64,000 bases of DNA, from the NCBI GenBank assembly GCA_029168955.1, contig JAPDOI010001075.1, positions 62,001 through 126,000 on the forward strand, given 5' to 3'. The notes beneath the pieces were generated by a model. The model was not told where the DNA came from. It saw nothing but the letters and a program-made list of their open reading frames with translations, and made no database searches. This document shows, in pieces, positions 1-13,600 of the stretch. Source of the stretch: Aplectana chamaeleonis. Lineage: Eukaryota; Nematoda; Chromadorea; Rhabditida; Cosmocercidae. The position numbers and the translations under genes were made by a program. Position 1 is the first letter of the stretch. Every line of letters begins with the position of its first letter.

Positions 1-361
1 GATGTCCTGCACACCCCTACTGAGGTATTGCACACGTTCCATGATGTCTTGCACACCTCTACTGGGGTCCTGCACACCTCTACTGGGGTCCTGCACACGT
101 TCCATGATGTCCTGCACACCCCTACTGAGGTACTGCACACGTTCCATGATGTTCTGCACACCCATACTGGGGTCCTGCACACGTTCCATTATGTCCTGCA
201 CACCCCTACTGAAATACTGCACACGTTCCATGATGTCCTGCGCACCCCTACTGAGGTACTGCACACATTCCATGATGTCCTGCACACCCCTACTAAGGTC
301 CTGCACAGGTTTCATGATGTCCTGCACACCCTACTGGGGTTCTGCACAGGTCCCATAATGT

Positions 362-1440
362 CCTGCACACCCTACTGAGGTCCTGCACACATTCATGATG
401 TCCTGCACACCTACTGAGGTCCTGCACACATTCCATGATGTCCTGCACACCCTACTGAGGTCCTGCACACCTTTCCATGACGTCCTGCACACCTACTGGG
501 GGTCCTGCACACGTTCCATGATGTCCTGCACACTCCTACTCAGACCCTGCACACATTCCACGATGTCCTGCACACCCTTACTAAAGTCCTGCACACGTTC
601 CATGACGTCCTGCACACCCTACTGAGGTCCTGCACACATTCCATGACGTCCTGCACACCTACTGAGGTCCTGCACACATTCTATGATGTCCTGCACACCT
701 ACTGAGGTCCTGCACAACCATTCCATGATGTCCTGCACACTCCTACTGGAGGTCCTGCACACGTTCCATGATGTCCTGCACACTCCCTACTGAGGTCCTG
801 CACACATTCTACGACGTCCTGCACACCCCTACTGGGGTCCTGCACATTCCATGATGTCCTGCACACCTACTAAGGTCCTGCACATTCACGATGTCCTGCA
901 CACTCTACTAAGGTCCTGCACACATTCCATGATGTTCTGCACCCTTCTGCTGAGGTTCTGCACACATTCTACGATGTTCTGCACACCCCTACTGAGGTCC
1001 TCCAACCATTACATGATGTCCTGCACACCCCTACTGGGGCCCTGCACACGATCCTTGACGTCCTGCTCACCCCTACTGAGGTCCTGCACACATTCCATGA
1101 TGTTCTGCACACTTCTGCTGAGGTTCTGCACACATTCTACGATGTTCTGCACACCCCTACTGAGGTCCTCCATTCATTACATGATGTGTTGCACACCACT
1201 ACTGGGGTTCTGCACACGTTCCTTGAGGTCCTGCGCACCCTACTGAAGTCCTGCACACATTCTACGACGTCCTGCACACCCTACTGCGGTCCTCCACATG
1301 ACATGATGTCCTGCACACTCCTACTAAGGTCTGCACACGTTCCATGACGTTCCTGCACACTCCTACTGAGGTCCTGCAACGTTCCATGATGTCCTGCACA
1401 CCCCTACTGAGGTCCTGCTGACATTCTGCGACGTATTGCA
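362..1440. repeat. Degenerate left zone of array 1
   Basis: In this part the 21-bp monomers carry many one- and two-base indels, often in the CCCC or GGGG runs, so reading frames break every few hundred bases. Several monomers here are of the kinds that dominate array 2 rather than the rest of array 1: the ATTCTACGACG type (near 808, 961, 1135 and 1258) and, just to the left, the CACAGGTCCCATAAT type (near 343-360). It may be an old array edge, a zone of exchange with array-2-type repeats, or poorly polished assembly. Confidence 0.75.
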
Positions 1441-2338
1441 CACCCTACTAGCAGTCCTGCACACGTTCCATGATGTCCTGCACACCCCTACTGGGGTCCT
1501 GCACACGTTCCATGATGTCCTGCACACCCCTACTGAGGTAATGCACACGTTCCATGCTGTCCTGCACAATCCTATCGAGGTACTGCACACGTTCCATGAT
1601 GTCTTGCACACCTCTACTGGGGTCCTGCACACCTCTACTGGGGTCCTGCACACGTTTCACGATGTTCTGCACACCCCTACTGAGGTCCTGCTGACATTCT
1701 GCGACGTCTTGCACACCTCAATAGCGGTCCTGCACACGTTCCATGATGTCCTGCGCACCCCTACTGAGGTACTGCACACATTCCATGATGTCCTGCACAC
1801 CCCTACTGAGGTACTGCACACGTTTCTCGATGTCCTGCACACCCCTACTGAGGTACTGCACACGTTCCATGATGTTCTGCACACCCCTACTGGGGTCCTG
1901 CACACGTTCCATGATGTCCTGCACACTCCTACTGAGGTACTGCACACGTTCCATGATGTCCTGCACACCTCTACTGGGAACCTGCACACCTCTACTGGGG
2001 TCCTGCACACGTTTCACGATGTTCTGCACACCCCTACTGAGGTACTGCACACGTTCCATGATGTCCTGCACACCCCTACTGACGTACTGCACACATTCCA
2101 TGATGTCCTGCACACCCCTACTGAGGGACTGCACACGTTTCACGATGTCCTGCACACCCCTACTGAGGTACTGCACACGTTCCATGATGTTCTGCACACC
2201 CCTACTGGGGTCCTGCACACGTTCCATGATGTCCTGCACACTCCTACTGAGGTACTGCACACGTTCCATGATGTCCTGCGCACCTCTACTGGGGTCCTGC
2301 ACACGTTTCACGATGTTCTGCACACCCCTACTGAGGTC

Positions 2339-5300
2339 CTGCTGACATTCTGCGACGTCTTGCACACCTCTATAGCGGTCCTGCACACGTTCCATGATGT
2401 CCTGCACACTCCTACTGAGGTACTGCACACGTTCCATGATGTCCTGCACACCTCTACTGGGAACCTGCACACCTCTACTGGGGTCCTGCACACGTTTCAC
2501 GATGTTCTGCACACCCCTACTGAGGTCCTGCTGACATTCTTCGACGTCTTGCACACCTCTACTAGGGTCCTGCACACCTCTACTGGGGTCCTGCACACCT
2601 CTACTGGGGTCCTGCACACGTTTCACGATGTTCTGCACACCCCTACTGAGGTCCTGCTGACATTCTGCGACGTCTTGCACACCTCTATAGCGGTCCTGCA
2701 CACGTTCCATGATGTCCTGCACACCCCTACTGAGGTACTGCACACGTTGCATGATGTACTGCACACCCCTACTGAGGTACTGCACACCTTTCACGATGTT
2801 CTGCACACCCCTACTGGGGTACTGCACACGTTCCATGATGTTCTGCACACTCCTACTGGGGTCCTGCACACGTTCCATGATGTCCTGCACACTCCTACTG
2901 AGGTACTGCACACGTTCCATGATGTCCTGCACACCTCTACTGGGGTCCTGCACACCTCTACTGGGGTCCTGCACACGTTCCATGATGTCCTGCACACCCC
3001 TACTGAGGTATTGCACACGTTCCATGATGTCCTGCACACCCCCACTGGGGTCCTGCACACGTTCCATGATGTCCTGCACACCCCTACTGAGGTACTGCAC
3101 ACGTTCCATGATGTCCTGCACACTCCTAATGAGGTACTGCACACCTTTCACGATGTTCTGCACACCCCTACTGGGGTACTGTACACGTTCCATGATGTTC
3201 TGCACACCCCTACTGGGGTCCTGCACACGTTCCATGATGTCCTGCACACTCCTACTGAGGTACTGCTTACGTTCCATGATGTCCTGCACACCTCTACTGG
3301 GGTGCTGCACACCTCTGCTGGGGTCCTGCACACGTTCCATGATGTCCTGCACACCCCTACTGAGGTACTGCACATGTTCCATGATGTTCTGCACACCCAT
3401 ACTGGGGTCCTGCACACGTTCCATTATGTCCTGCACACCCCTACTGAGGTACTGCACACGTTCCATGATGTCCTGCACACCCCTACTGAGGTACTGCTCA
3501 CATTCCATGATGTCCTGCACACCCCTACTGAGAGACTGCACACGTTTCACGATGTCCTGCACACCCCTACTGAGGTACTGCACACGTTCCATGATGTTCT
3601 GCACACCCCTACTGGGGTCCTGCACACGTTCCATGATGTCCTGCACACTCCTACTCAGGTACTGCACACGTTCCATGATGTCCTGCACACCTCTACTGGG
3701 GTCCTGCACACGTTCCATGATGTCCTGCACACTCCTACTGAGGTACTGCACACGTTCCATGATGTCCTGCACACCTCTACTGGGAACCTGCACACGTTCC
3801 ATGATGTCCTGCACACTCCTACTGAGGTACTGCACACGTTCCATGATGTCCTGCGCACCTCTACTGGGGTCCTGCACACGTTTAACGATGTTCTGCACAC
3901 CCCTACTGAGGTCCTGCTGACATTCTGCGACGTCTTGCACACCTCTATAGCGGTCCTGCACACGTTCCATGATGTCCTGCACACTCCTACTGAGGTACTG
4001 CACACGTTCCATGATGTCCTGCACACCTCTACTGGGAACCTGCACACCTCTACTGGGGTCCTGCACACGTTTCACGATGTTCTGCACACCCCTACTGAGG
4101 TCCTGCTGACATTCTTCGACATCTTGCACACCTCTACTAGGGTCCTGCACACCTCTACTGGGGTCCTGCACACCTCTACTGGGGTCCTGCACACGTTTCA
4201 CGATGTTCTGCACACCCCTACTGAGGTCCTGCTGACATTCTGCGACGTCTTGCACACCTCTATAGCGGTCCTGCACACGTTCCATGATGTCCTGCACACC
4301 CCTACTGAGGTACTGCACACGTTGCATGATGTACTGCACACCCCTACTGAGGTACTGCACACCTTTCACGATGTTCTGCACACCCCTACTGGGGTACTGC
4401 ACACGTTCCATGATGTTCTGCACACTCCTACTGGGGTCCTGCACACGTTCCATGATGTCCTGCACACTCCTACTGAGGTACTGCACACGTTCCATGATGT
4501 CCTGCACACCTCTACTGGGGTCCTGCACACCTCTACTGGGGTCCTGCACACGTTCCATGATGTCCTGCACACCCCTACTGAGGTACTGCACACGTTGCAT
4601 GATGTACTGCACACCCCTACTGAGGTACTGCACACCTTTCACGATGTTCTGCACACCCCTACTGGGGTACTGCACACGTTCCATGATGTTCTGCACACTC
4701 CTACTGGGGTCCTGCACACGTTCCATGATGTCCTGCACACTCCTACTGAGGTACTGCACACGTTCCATGATGTCCTGCACACCTCTACTGGGGTCCTGCA
4801 CACCTCTACTGGGGTCCTGCACACGTTCCATGATGTCCTGCACACCCCTACTGAGGTACTGCACACGTTTCACGATGTCCTGCACACCCCTACTGAGGTA
4901 CTGCACACGTTCCATGATGTTCTGCACACCCCTACTGGGATCCTACACACGTTCCATGATGTCCTGCACACCTCTACTGCGGTCCTGCACACGTCCCATG
5001 ATGTACTGCACACTCCTACTGGGGTCCTGCACACCTCTACTGGGGTCCTGCACACGTTTCACGATGTTCTGCACACCCCTACTGAGGTCCTGCTGACATT
5101 CTGCGACGTATTGCACACCTCTATAGCGGTCCTGCACACGTTCCATGATGTCCTGCACACCCCTACTGGGGTCCTGCACACGTTCCATGATGTCCTGCAC
5201 ACCCCTACTGAGGTAATGCACACGTTCCATGCTGTCCTGCACAATCCTATCGAGGTACTGCACACGTTCCATGATGTCCTGCACACCTCTACTGGGGTCC

Positions 5301-5488
5301 TGCACACGTTTCACGATGTTCTGCACACCCCTACTGAGGTCCTGCTGACATTCTGCGACGTCTTGCACACCTCAATAGCGGTCCTGCACACGTTCCATGA
5401 TGTCCTGCGCACCCCTACTGAGGTACTGCACACATTCCATGATGTCCTGCACACCCCTACTGAGGTACTGCACACGTTTCTCGATGTC
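2339..5488. repeat. Higher-order repeat, about 1575 bp (75 monomers), two copies
   Basis: The marker monomer CTGCTGACATTCTGCGAC occurs at 2339 and 3914, and again at 2654 and 4229. Both pairs are exactly 1575 bp apart, which is 75 x 21. The rare variant ending TTCTTCGAC sits between each pair in both copies, and the rare TTGCATGAT variant follows both (2747 and 4322). A related block is present near 8467-8850. The second copy also holds a 273-bp (13-monomer) internal duplication of the TTGCATGAT marker (4322 and 4595). The right edge of the second copy is set by length and is approximate. Confidence 0.75.
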
Positions 5489-7620
5489 CTGCACACCCCT
5501 ACTGAGGTACTGCACACGTTCCATGATGTTCTGCACACCCCTACTGGGGTCCTGCACACGTTCCATGATGTCCTGCACACTCCTACTGAGGTACTGCACA
5601 CGTTCCATGATGTCCTGCACACCTACTGAGGAACCTGCACACATCTACGATGTTCCCTGCACACTACTGGGTCCTGCACATTCCATGATGTTCTGCACAC
5701 CCCTACTGAGGTACTGCACACGTTCCATGATGTCCTGCACACCCCTACTGACGTACTGCACACATTCCATGATGTCCTGCACACCCCTACTGAGGGACTG
5801 CACACGTTTCACGATGTCCTGCACACCCCTACTGAGGTACTGCACACGTTCCATGATGTTCTGCACACCCCTACTGGGGTCCTGCACACGTTCCATGATG
5901 TCCTGCACACTCCTACTGAGGTACTGCACACTTTCCATGATGTCCGGCGCACCTCTACTCGGGTCCTGCACACGTTTCACGATGTTCTGCACTCCCCTAC
6001 TGAGGTCCTGCTGACATTCTGCGCCGTCTTGCACCCCTCCATACCGGTCCTGCGCACGATCCATGCTGTCCTGCACACTCCTACTGAGGTACTGCACACG
6101 TTCCATGATGTCCTGCACACCTCTACTGGGGGAACCTGCACACACCTCTACTGGGGTCCTGCACACGTTTCACGATGTTCTGCACACCCCTACTGAGGTC
6201 CTGCTGACATTCTTCGACGTCTTGCACACCTCTACTAGGGTCCTGCACACCTCTACTGGGGTCCTGCACACGTTTCACGATGTTCTGCACACCCCTACTG
6301 AGGTCCTGCTGACATTCTGCGACGTCTTGCACACCTCTATAGCGGTCCTGCACACGTTCCATGATGTCCTGCACACCCCTACTGAGGTACTGCACACGTT
6401 GCATGATGTACTGCACACCCCTACTGAGGTACTGCACACCATTCACGATGTTCTGCACACCCCTACTGGGGTACTGCACACGTTCCATGATGTTCTGCAC
6501 ACTCCTACTGGGGTCCTGCACACGTTCCATGATGTCCTGCACACTCCTACTGAGGTACTGCACACGTTCCATGATGTCCTGCACACCTCTACTGGGGTCC
6601 TGCACACCTCTATTGGGACCCTACAGACGTTCCATGATGTCCTGCACACTGCTAATGAGGTATTGCACACGTTCCATGATGTCCTGCACACCCCTACTGG
6701 GGTCCTACACAGGGTCCATGATGTCCTGCACACCCCTACTGAGGTACTGCACACGTTCCATGATGTCCTGCACACTCCTACTGAGGTACTGCACACCTTT
6801 CACGATGTTCTGCACACCCCTACTGGGGTACTGTACACGTTCCATGATGTTCTGCACACCCCTACTGGGGTCCTGCACACGTTCCATGATGTCCTGCACA
6901 CTCCTACTGAGGTACTGCTTACGTTCCATGATGTCCTGCACACCTCTACTGGGGTGCTGCACACCTCTGCTAGGGTCCTGCACACGTTCCATGATGTCCT
7001 GCACACCCCTACTGAGGTACTGCACATGTTCCATGATGTTCTGCACACCCATACTGGGGTCCTGCACACGTTCCATTATGTCCTGCACACCCCTACTGAG
7101 GTACTGCACACGTTCCATGATGTCCTGCACACCCCTACTGAGGTACTGCACACATTCCATGATGTCCTGCACACCCCTACTGAGAGACTGCACACGTTTC
7201 ACAATGTCCTGCACACCCCTACTGAGGTACTGCACACGTTCCATGATGTTCTGCACACCCCTACTGGGGTCCTGCACACATTCCATGATGTCCTGCACAC
7301 TCCTACTCAGGTACTGCACACGTTCCATAATGTCCTGCACACCTCTACTGGGGTCCTGCACACGTTCCATGATGTCCTGCACACTCCTACTGAGGTACTG
7401 CACACGTTCCATGATGTCCTGCACACCTCTACTGGGAACCTGCACACGTTCCATGATGTCCTGCACACTCCTACTGAGGTACTGCACACGTTCCATGATG
7501 TCCTGCGCACCTCTACTGGGGTCCTGCACACGTTTCACGATGTTCTGCACACCCCTACTGAGGTCCTGCTGACATTCTGCGACGTCTTGCACACCTCTAT
7601 AGCGGTCCTGTACACGTTCC

Positions 7621-10600
7621 ATGATGTCCTGCACACTCCTACTGAGGTACTGCACACGTTCCATGATGTCCTGCACACTCCTACTGAGGTACTGCACACC
7701 TTTCACGATGTTCTGCACACCCCTACTGGGGTACTGTACACGTTCCATGATGTTCTGCACACCCCTACTGGGGTCCTGCACACGTTCCATGATGTCCTGC
7801 ACACTCCTACTGAGGTACTGCTTACGTTCCATGATGTCCTGCACACCTCTACTGGGGTGCTGCACACCTCTGCTAGGGTCCTGCACACGTTCCATGATGT
7901 CCTGCACACCCCTACTGAGGTACTGCACATGTTCCATGATGTTCTGCACACCCATACTGGGGTCCTGCACACGTTCCATTATGTCCTGCACACCCCTACT
8001 GAGGTACTGCACACGTTCCATGATGTCCTGCACACCCCTACTGAGGTACTGCACATTCCATGATGTCCTGCACACCCCTACTGAGAGACTGCACACGTTT
8101 CACGATGTCCTGCACACCCCTACTGAGGTACTGCACACGTTCCATGATGTTCTGCACACCCCTACTGGGGTCCTGCACACGTTCCATGATGTCCTGCACA
8201 CTCCTACTCAGGTACTGCACACGTTCCATAATGTCCTGCACACCTCTACTGGGGTCCTGCACACGTTCCATGATGTCCTGCACACTCCTACTGAGGTACT
8301 GCACACGTTCCATGATGTCCTGCACACCTCTACTGGGAACCTGCACACGTTCCATGATGTCCTGCACACTCCTACTGAGGTACTGCACACGTTCCATGAT
8401 GTCCTGCGCACCTCTACTGGGGTCCTGCACACGTTTCACGATGTTCTGCACACCCCTACTGAGGTCCTGCTGACATTCTGCGACGTCTTGCACACCTCTA
8501 TAGCGGTCCTGTACACGTTCCATGATGTCCTGCACACTCCTACTGAGGTACTGCACACGTTCCATGATGTCCTGCACACCTCTACTGGGAACCTGCACAC
8601 CTCTACTGGGGTCCTGCACACGTTTCACGATGTTCTGCACACCCCTACTGAGGTCCTGCTGACATTCTTCGACGTCTTGCACACCTCTACTAGGGTCCTG
8701 CACACCTCTACTGGGGTCCTGCACACCTCTACTGGGGTCCTGCACACGTTTCACGATGTTCTGCACACCCCTACTGAGGTCCTGCTGACATTCTGCGACG
8801 TCTTGCACACCTCTATAGCGGTCCTGCACACGTTCCATGATGTCCTGCACACCCCTACTGAGGTACTGCACACGTTGCATGATGTACTGCACACCCCTAC
8901 TGAGGTACTGCACACCTTTCACGATGTTCTGCACACCCCTACTGGGGTACTGCACACGTTCCATGATGTTCTGCACACTCCTACTGGGGTCCTGCACACG
9001 TTCCATGATGTCCTGCACACTCCTACTGAGGTACTGCACACGTTCCATGATGTCCTGCACACCTCTACTGGGGTCCTGCACACCTCTACTGGGGTCCTGC
9101 ACACGTTCCATGATGTCCTGCACACCCCTACTGAGGTATTGCACACGTTCCATGATGTCCTGCACACCCCCACTGGGGTCCTGCACACGTTCCATGATGT
9201 CCTGCACACCCCTACTGAGGTACTGCACACGTTCCATGATGTCCTGCACACTCCTACTGAGGTACTGCACACCTTTCACGATGTTCTGCACACCCCTACT
9301 GGGGTACTGTACACGTTCCATGATGTTCTGCACACCCCTACTGGGGTCCTGCACACGTTCCATGATGTCCTGCACACTCCTACTGAGGTACTGCTTACGT
9401 TCCATGATGTCCTGCACACCTCTACTGGGGTGCTGCACACCTCTGCTGGGGTCCTGCACACGTTCCATGATGTCCTGCACACCCCTACTGAGGTACTGCA
9501 CATGTTCCATGATGTTCTGCACACCCATACTGGGGTCCTGCACACGTTCCATTATGTCCTGCACACCCCTACTGAGGTACTGCACACGTTCCATGATGTC
9601 CTGCACACCCCTACTGAGGTACTGCACACATTCCATGATGTCCTGCACACCCCTACTGAGAGACTGCACACGTTTCACGATGTCCTGCACACCCCTACTG
9701 AGGTACTGCACACGTTCCATGATGTTCTGCACACCCCTACTGGGGTCCTGCACACGTTCCATGATGTCCTGCACACTCCTACTCAGGTACTGCACACGTT
9801 CCATGATGTCCTGCACACCTCTACTGGGGTCCTGCACACGTTCCATGATGTCCTGCACACTCCTACTGAGGTACTGCACACGTTCCATGATGTCCTGCAC
9901 ACCTCTACTGGGAACCTGCACACCTCTACTGGGGTCCTGTACACGTTTCACGATGTTCTGCACACCCCTACTGAGGTCCTGCTGACATTCTGCGACGTCT
10001 TGCACACCTCTATAGCGGTCCTGCACACGTTCCATGATGTCCTGCGCACCCCTACTGAGGTACTGCACACATTCCATGATGTCCTGCACACCCCTACTGA
10101 GGTACTGCACACGTTTCACGATGTCCTGCACACCCCTACTGAGGTACTGCACACGTTCCATGACGTTCTGCACACCCCTACTGGGGTCCTGCACACGTTC
10201 CATGATGTCCTGCACACTCCTACTGAGGTACTGCACACGTTCCATGATGTCCTGCGCACCTCTACTGGGAACCTGCACACCTCTACTGGGGTCCTGCACA
10301 CGTTTCACGATGTTCTGCACACCCCTACTGAGGTCCTGCTGACATTCTGCGACGTCTTGCACATCTCTACTGGGGTCCTGCACACCTCTACTGGGGTCCT
10401 GCACACCTCTACTGGGGTCCTGCACACGTTTCACCATGTTCTGCACACCCCTACTGAGGTCCTGCTGACAATCTGCGACGTCTTGCACACCTCTATAGCG
10501 GTCCTGCACACGTTCCATGATGTCCTGCACACCCCTACTGAGGTACTGCACACGTTGCATGATGTACTGCACACCCCTACTGAGGTACTGCACACCTTTC

Positions 10601-13600
10601 ACGATGTTCTGCACACCCCTACTGGGGTACTGCACACGTTCCATGATGTTCTGCACACCCCTACTGGGGTCCTGCACACGTTCCATGATGTCCTGCACAC
10701 TCCTACTGAGGTACTGCACACGTTCCATGATGTCCTGCACACCTCTACTGGGGTCCTGCACACATCTACTGGGGTCCTGCACACGTTCCATGATGTCCTG
10801 CACACCCCTACTGAGGTATTGCACACGTTCCATGATGTCCTGCGCACCCCTACTGAGGTACTGCACACATTCCATGATGTCCTGCACACCCCTACTGAGG
10901 TACTGCACACGTTTCACGATGTTCTGCACACCCCTACTGAGGTCCTGCTGACATTCTGCGACGTCTTGCACACCTCTATAGCGGTCCTGCACACGTTCCA
11001 TGATGTCCTGCACACTCCTACTGAGGTACTGCACACGTTCCATGATGTCCTGCACACCTCTACTGGGAACCTGCACACCTCTACTGGGGTCCTGCACACG
11101 TTTCACGATGTTCTGCACACCCCTACTGAGGTATTGCACACGTTCCATGATGTTCTGCACACCCCTACTGGGGTCCTGCACACGTTCCATGATGTTCTGC
11201 ACACCCATACTGGGGTCCTGCACACGTTCCATTATGTCCTGCACACCCCTACTGAAATACTGAATACGTTCCATGATGTCCTGCGCACCCCTACTGAGGT
11301 ACTGCACTCATTCCATGATGTCCTGCACACCCCTACTGAGGTACTACACACGTTTCACGATGTCCTGCACACCCATACTGAGGTACTGCACACGTTCCAT
11401 GATGTTCTGCACACCCCTACTGGGGTCCTGCACACGTTCCATGATGTCCTGCACACTCCTACTGAGGTACTGCACACGTTCCATGATGTCGTGCAAACCT
11501 CTACTGGGGTCCTGCACACCTCTACTGGGGTCCTGCACACGTTTCACGATGTTCTGCACACCCCTAGTGAGGTCCTGCTGACATTCTGCGACGTATTGCA
11601 CACCTCTATAGCGGTCCTGCACACGTTCCATGATGTCCTGCACACCGCTACTGGGGTCCTGCACACGTTCCATGATGTCCTGCACACCCCTACTGAGGTA
11701 ATGCACACGTTCCATGATGTCCTGCACAATCCTATCGAGGTCCTGCACACACTCCTTAATGTCCTGCACATCCCCACTGGGGTCCTGCACACGTTCCATG
11801 ATGTCCTGCACACCCCTACTGAGGTACTGCACACGTTCCATGATGTCCTGCACACCCCTACTGAGGTACTGCACACCTTTCACGATGTTCTGCACACCCC
11901 TACTGGGGTACTGCACACGTTCCATGATGTTCTGCACACCCCTACTGGGGTCCTGCACACGTTCCATGATGTCCTGCACACTCCTACTGAGGTACTGCAC
12001 ACGTTCCATGATGTTCTGCACACCCCTACTGAGGTACTGCACACGTTCAATGATGTTCTGCACACCCCTACTGAGGTACTGCACACGTTTCACGATGTTC
12101 TGCACACCCCTACTGAGGTCCTGTTGACATTCTGCGACGTCTTGCACACCTCTATTGCGGTCCTGCACACACCTACTAAGGTAATGCACACGTTCCATGA
12201 TGTCCTGCACAATCATATCGAGGTCCTGCACACATTCCATGATGTCCTGCACACCACCACTGGGGTCCTGCACACGTTCCATGATGTCCTGCACACCCCT
12301 ACTGAGGTACTGCACACGTTCCATGATGTCCTGCACACCCCTACTGAGGTACTGCACACGTTCCATGATGTTCTGCACACCCCTACTGAGGTACTGCACA
12401 CGTTCCATGATGTTCTGCACACCCCTACTGGGGTACTGCACACGTTCCATGATGTCCTGCACACCCCTACTGGGGTCCTGCACACGTTCCATGATGTCCT
12501 GCACACCCCTACTGAGGTACTGCACACGTTTCACGATGTCCTGCACACCCCTACTGAGGTACTGCACACGTTCCATGATGTTCTGCACATCCCTACTGGG
12601 GTACTGCACACGTTCCATGATGTTCTGCACACCCCTACTGAGGTACTGCACACGTTCAATGATGTTCTGCACACCCCTACTGAGGTACTGCACACGTTTC
12701 ACGATGTTCTGCACCCCCCTACTGAGGTCCTGTTGACATTCTGCGACGTCTTGCACACCTCTATTGCGGTCCTGCACACACCTACTAAGGTAATGCACAC
12801 GTTCCATGATGTCCTGCACAATCATATCGAGGTCCTGCACACATTCCATGATGTCCGGCACACCCCCACTGGGGTCCTGCACACGTTCCATGACGTCCTG
12901 CACACCCCTACTGAGGTACTGCACACGTTCCATGATGTCCTGCACACCCCTACTGAGGTACTGCACACGTTCCATGATGTTCTGCACACCCCTACTGAGG
13001 TACTGCACACGTTCCATGATGTTCTGCACACCCCTACTGGGGTACTGCACACGTTCCATGATGTCCTGCACACCCCTACTGGGGTCCTGCACACGTTCCA
13101 TGATGTACTGCACACCCCTACTGAGGTACTGCACACGTTTCACGATGTCCTGCACACCCCTACTGAGGTACTGCACGCGTTCCATGATGTTCTGCACACC
13201 ACTATAGCGGTCCTGCACACGTTCCATGATGTCCTGCACACCCCCACTGGGGTCCTGCACACGTTCCATGATGTCCTGCACACCCCTACTGAGGTACTGC
13301 ACACGTTCCATGATGTTCTGCACACCCCTACTGAGGTAATGCACACGTTCCATGATGTCCTGCACACTCCTACTGAGGTACTGCACACATTCCATGATGT
13401 CCTGCACACCTCTACTGGAGTCCTGCACACGTTCCATGATGTCCTGCACACCTCTACTGGGGTCCTGCACACGTTCCATGATGTCCTGCACACCCCTACT
13501 GAGGTACTGCACACGTTCCATGATGTTCTGCACACCCCTACTGGGGTACTGCACACGTTCCATGATGTTCTGCACACCCCTACTGAGGTACTGCTTACGT

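Noticed and set aside
1436..5629. 1397-codon ORF as a giant repetitive protein gene
   Set aside because: The same DNA is open on the minus strand and in a second phase; period 21 explains it. No start context, unique domain or splice signal was seen.
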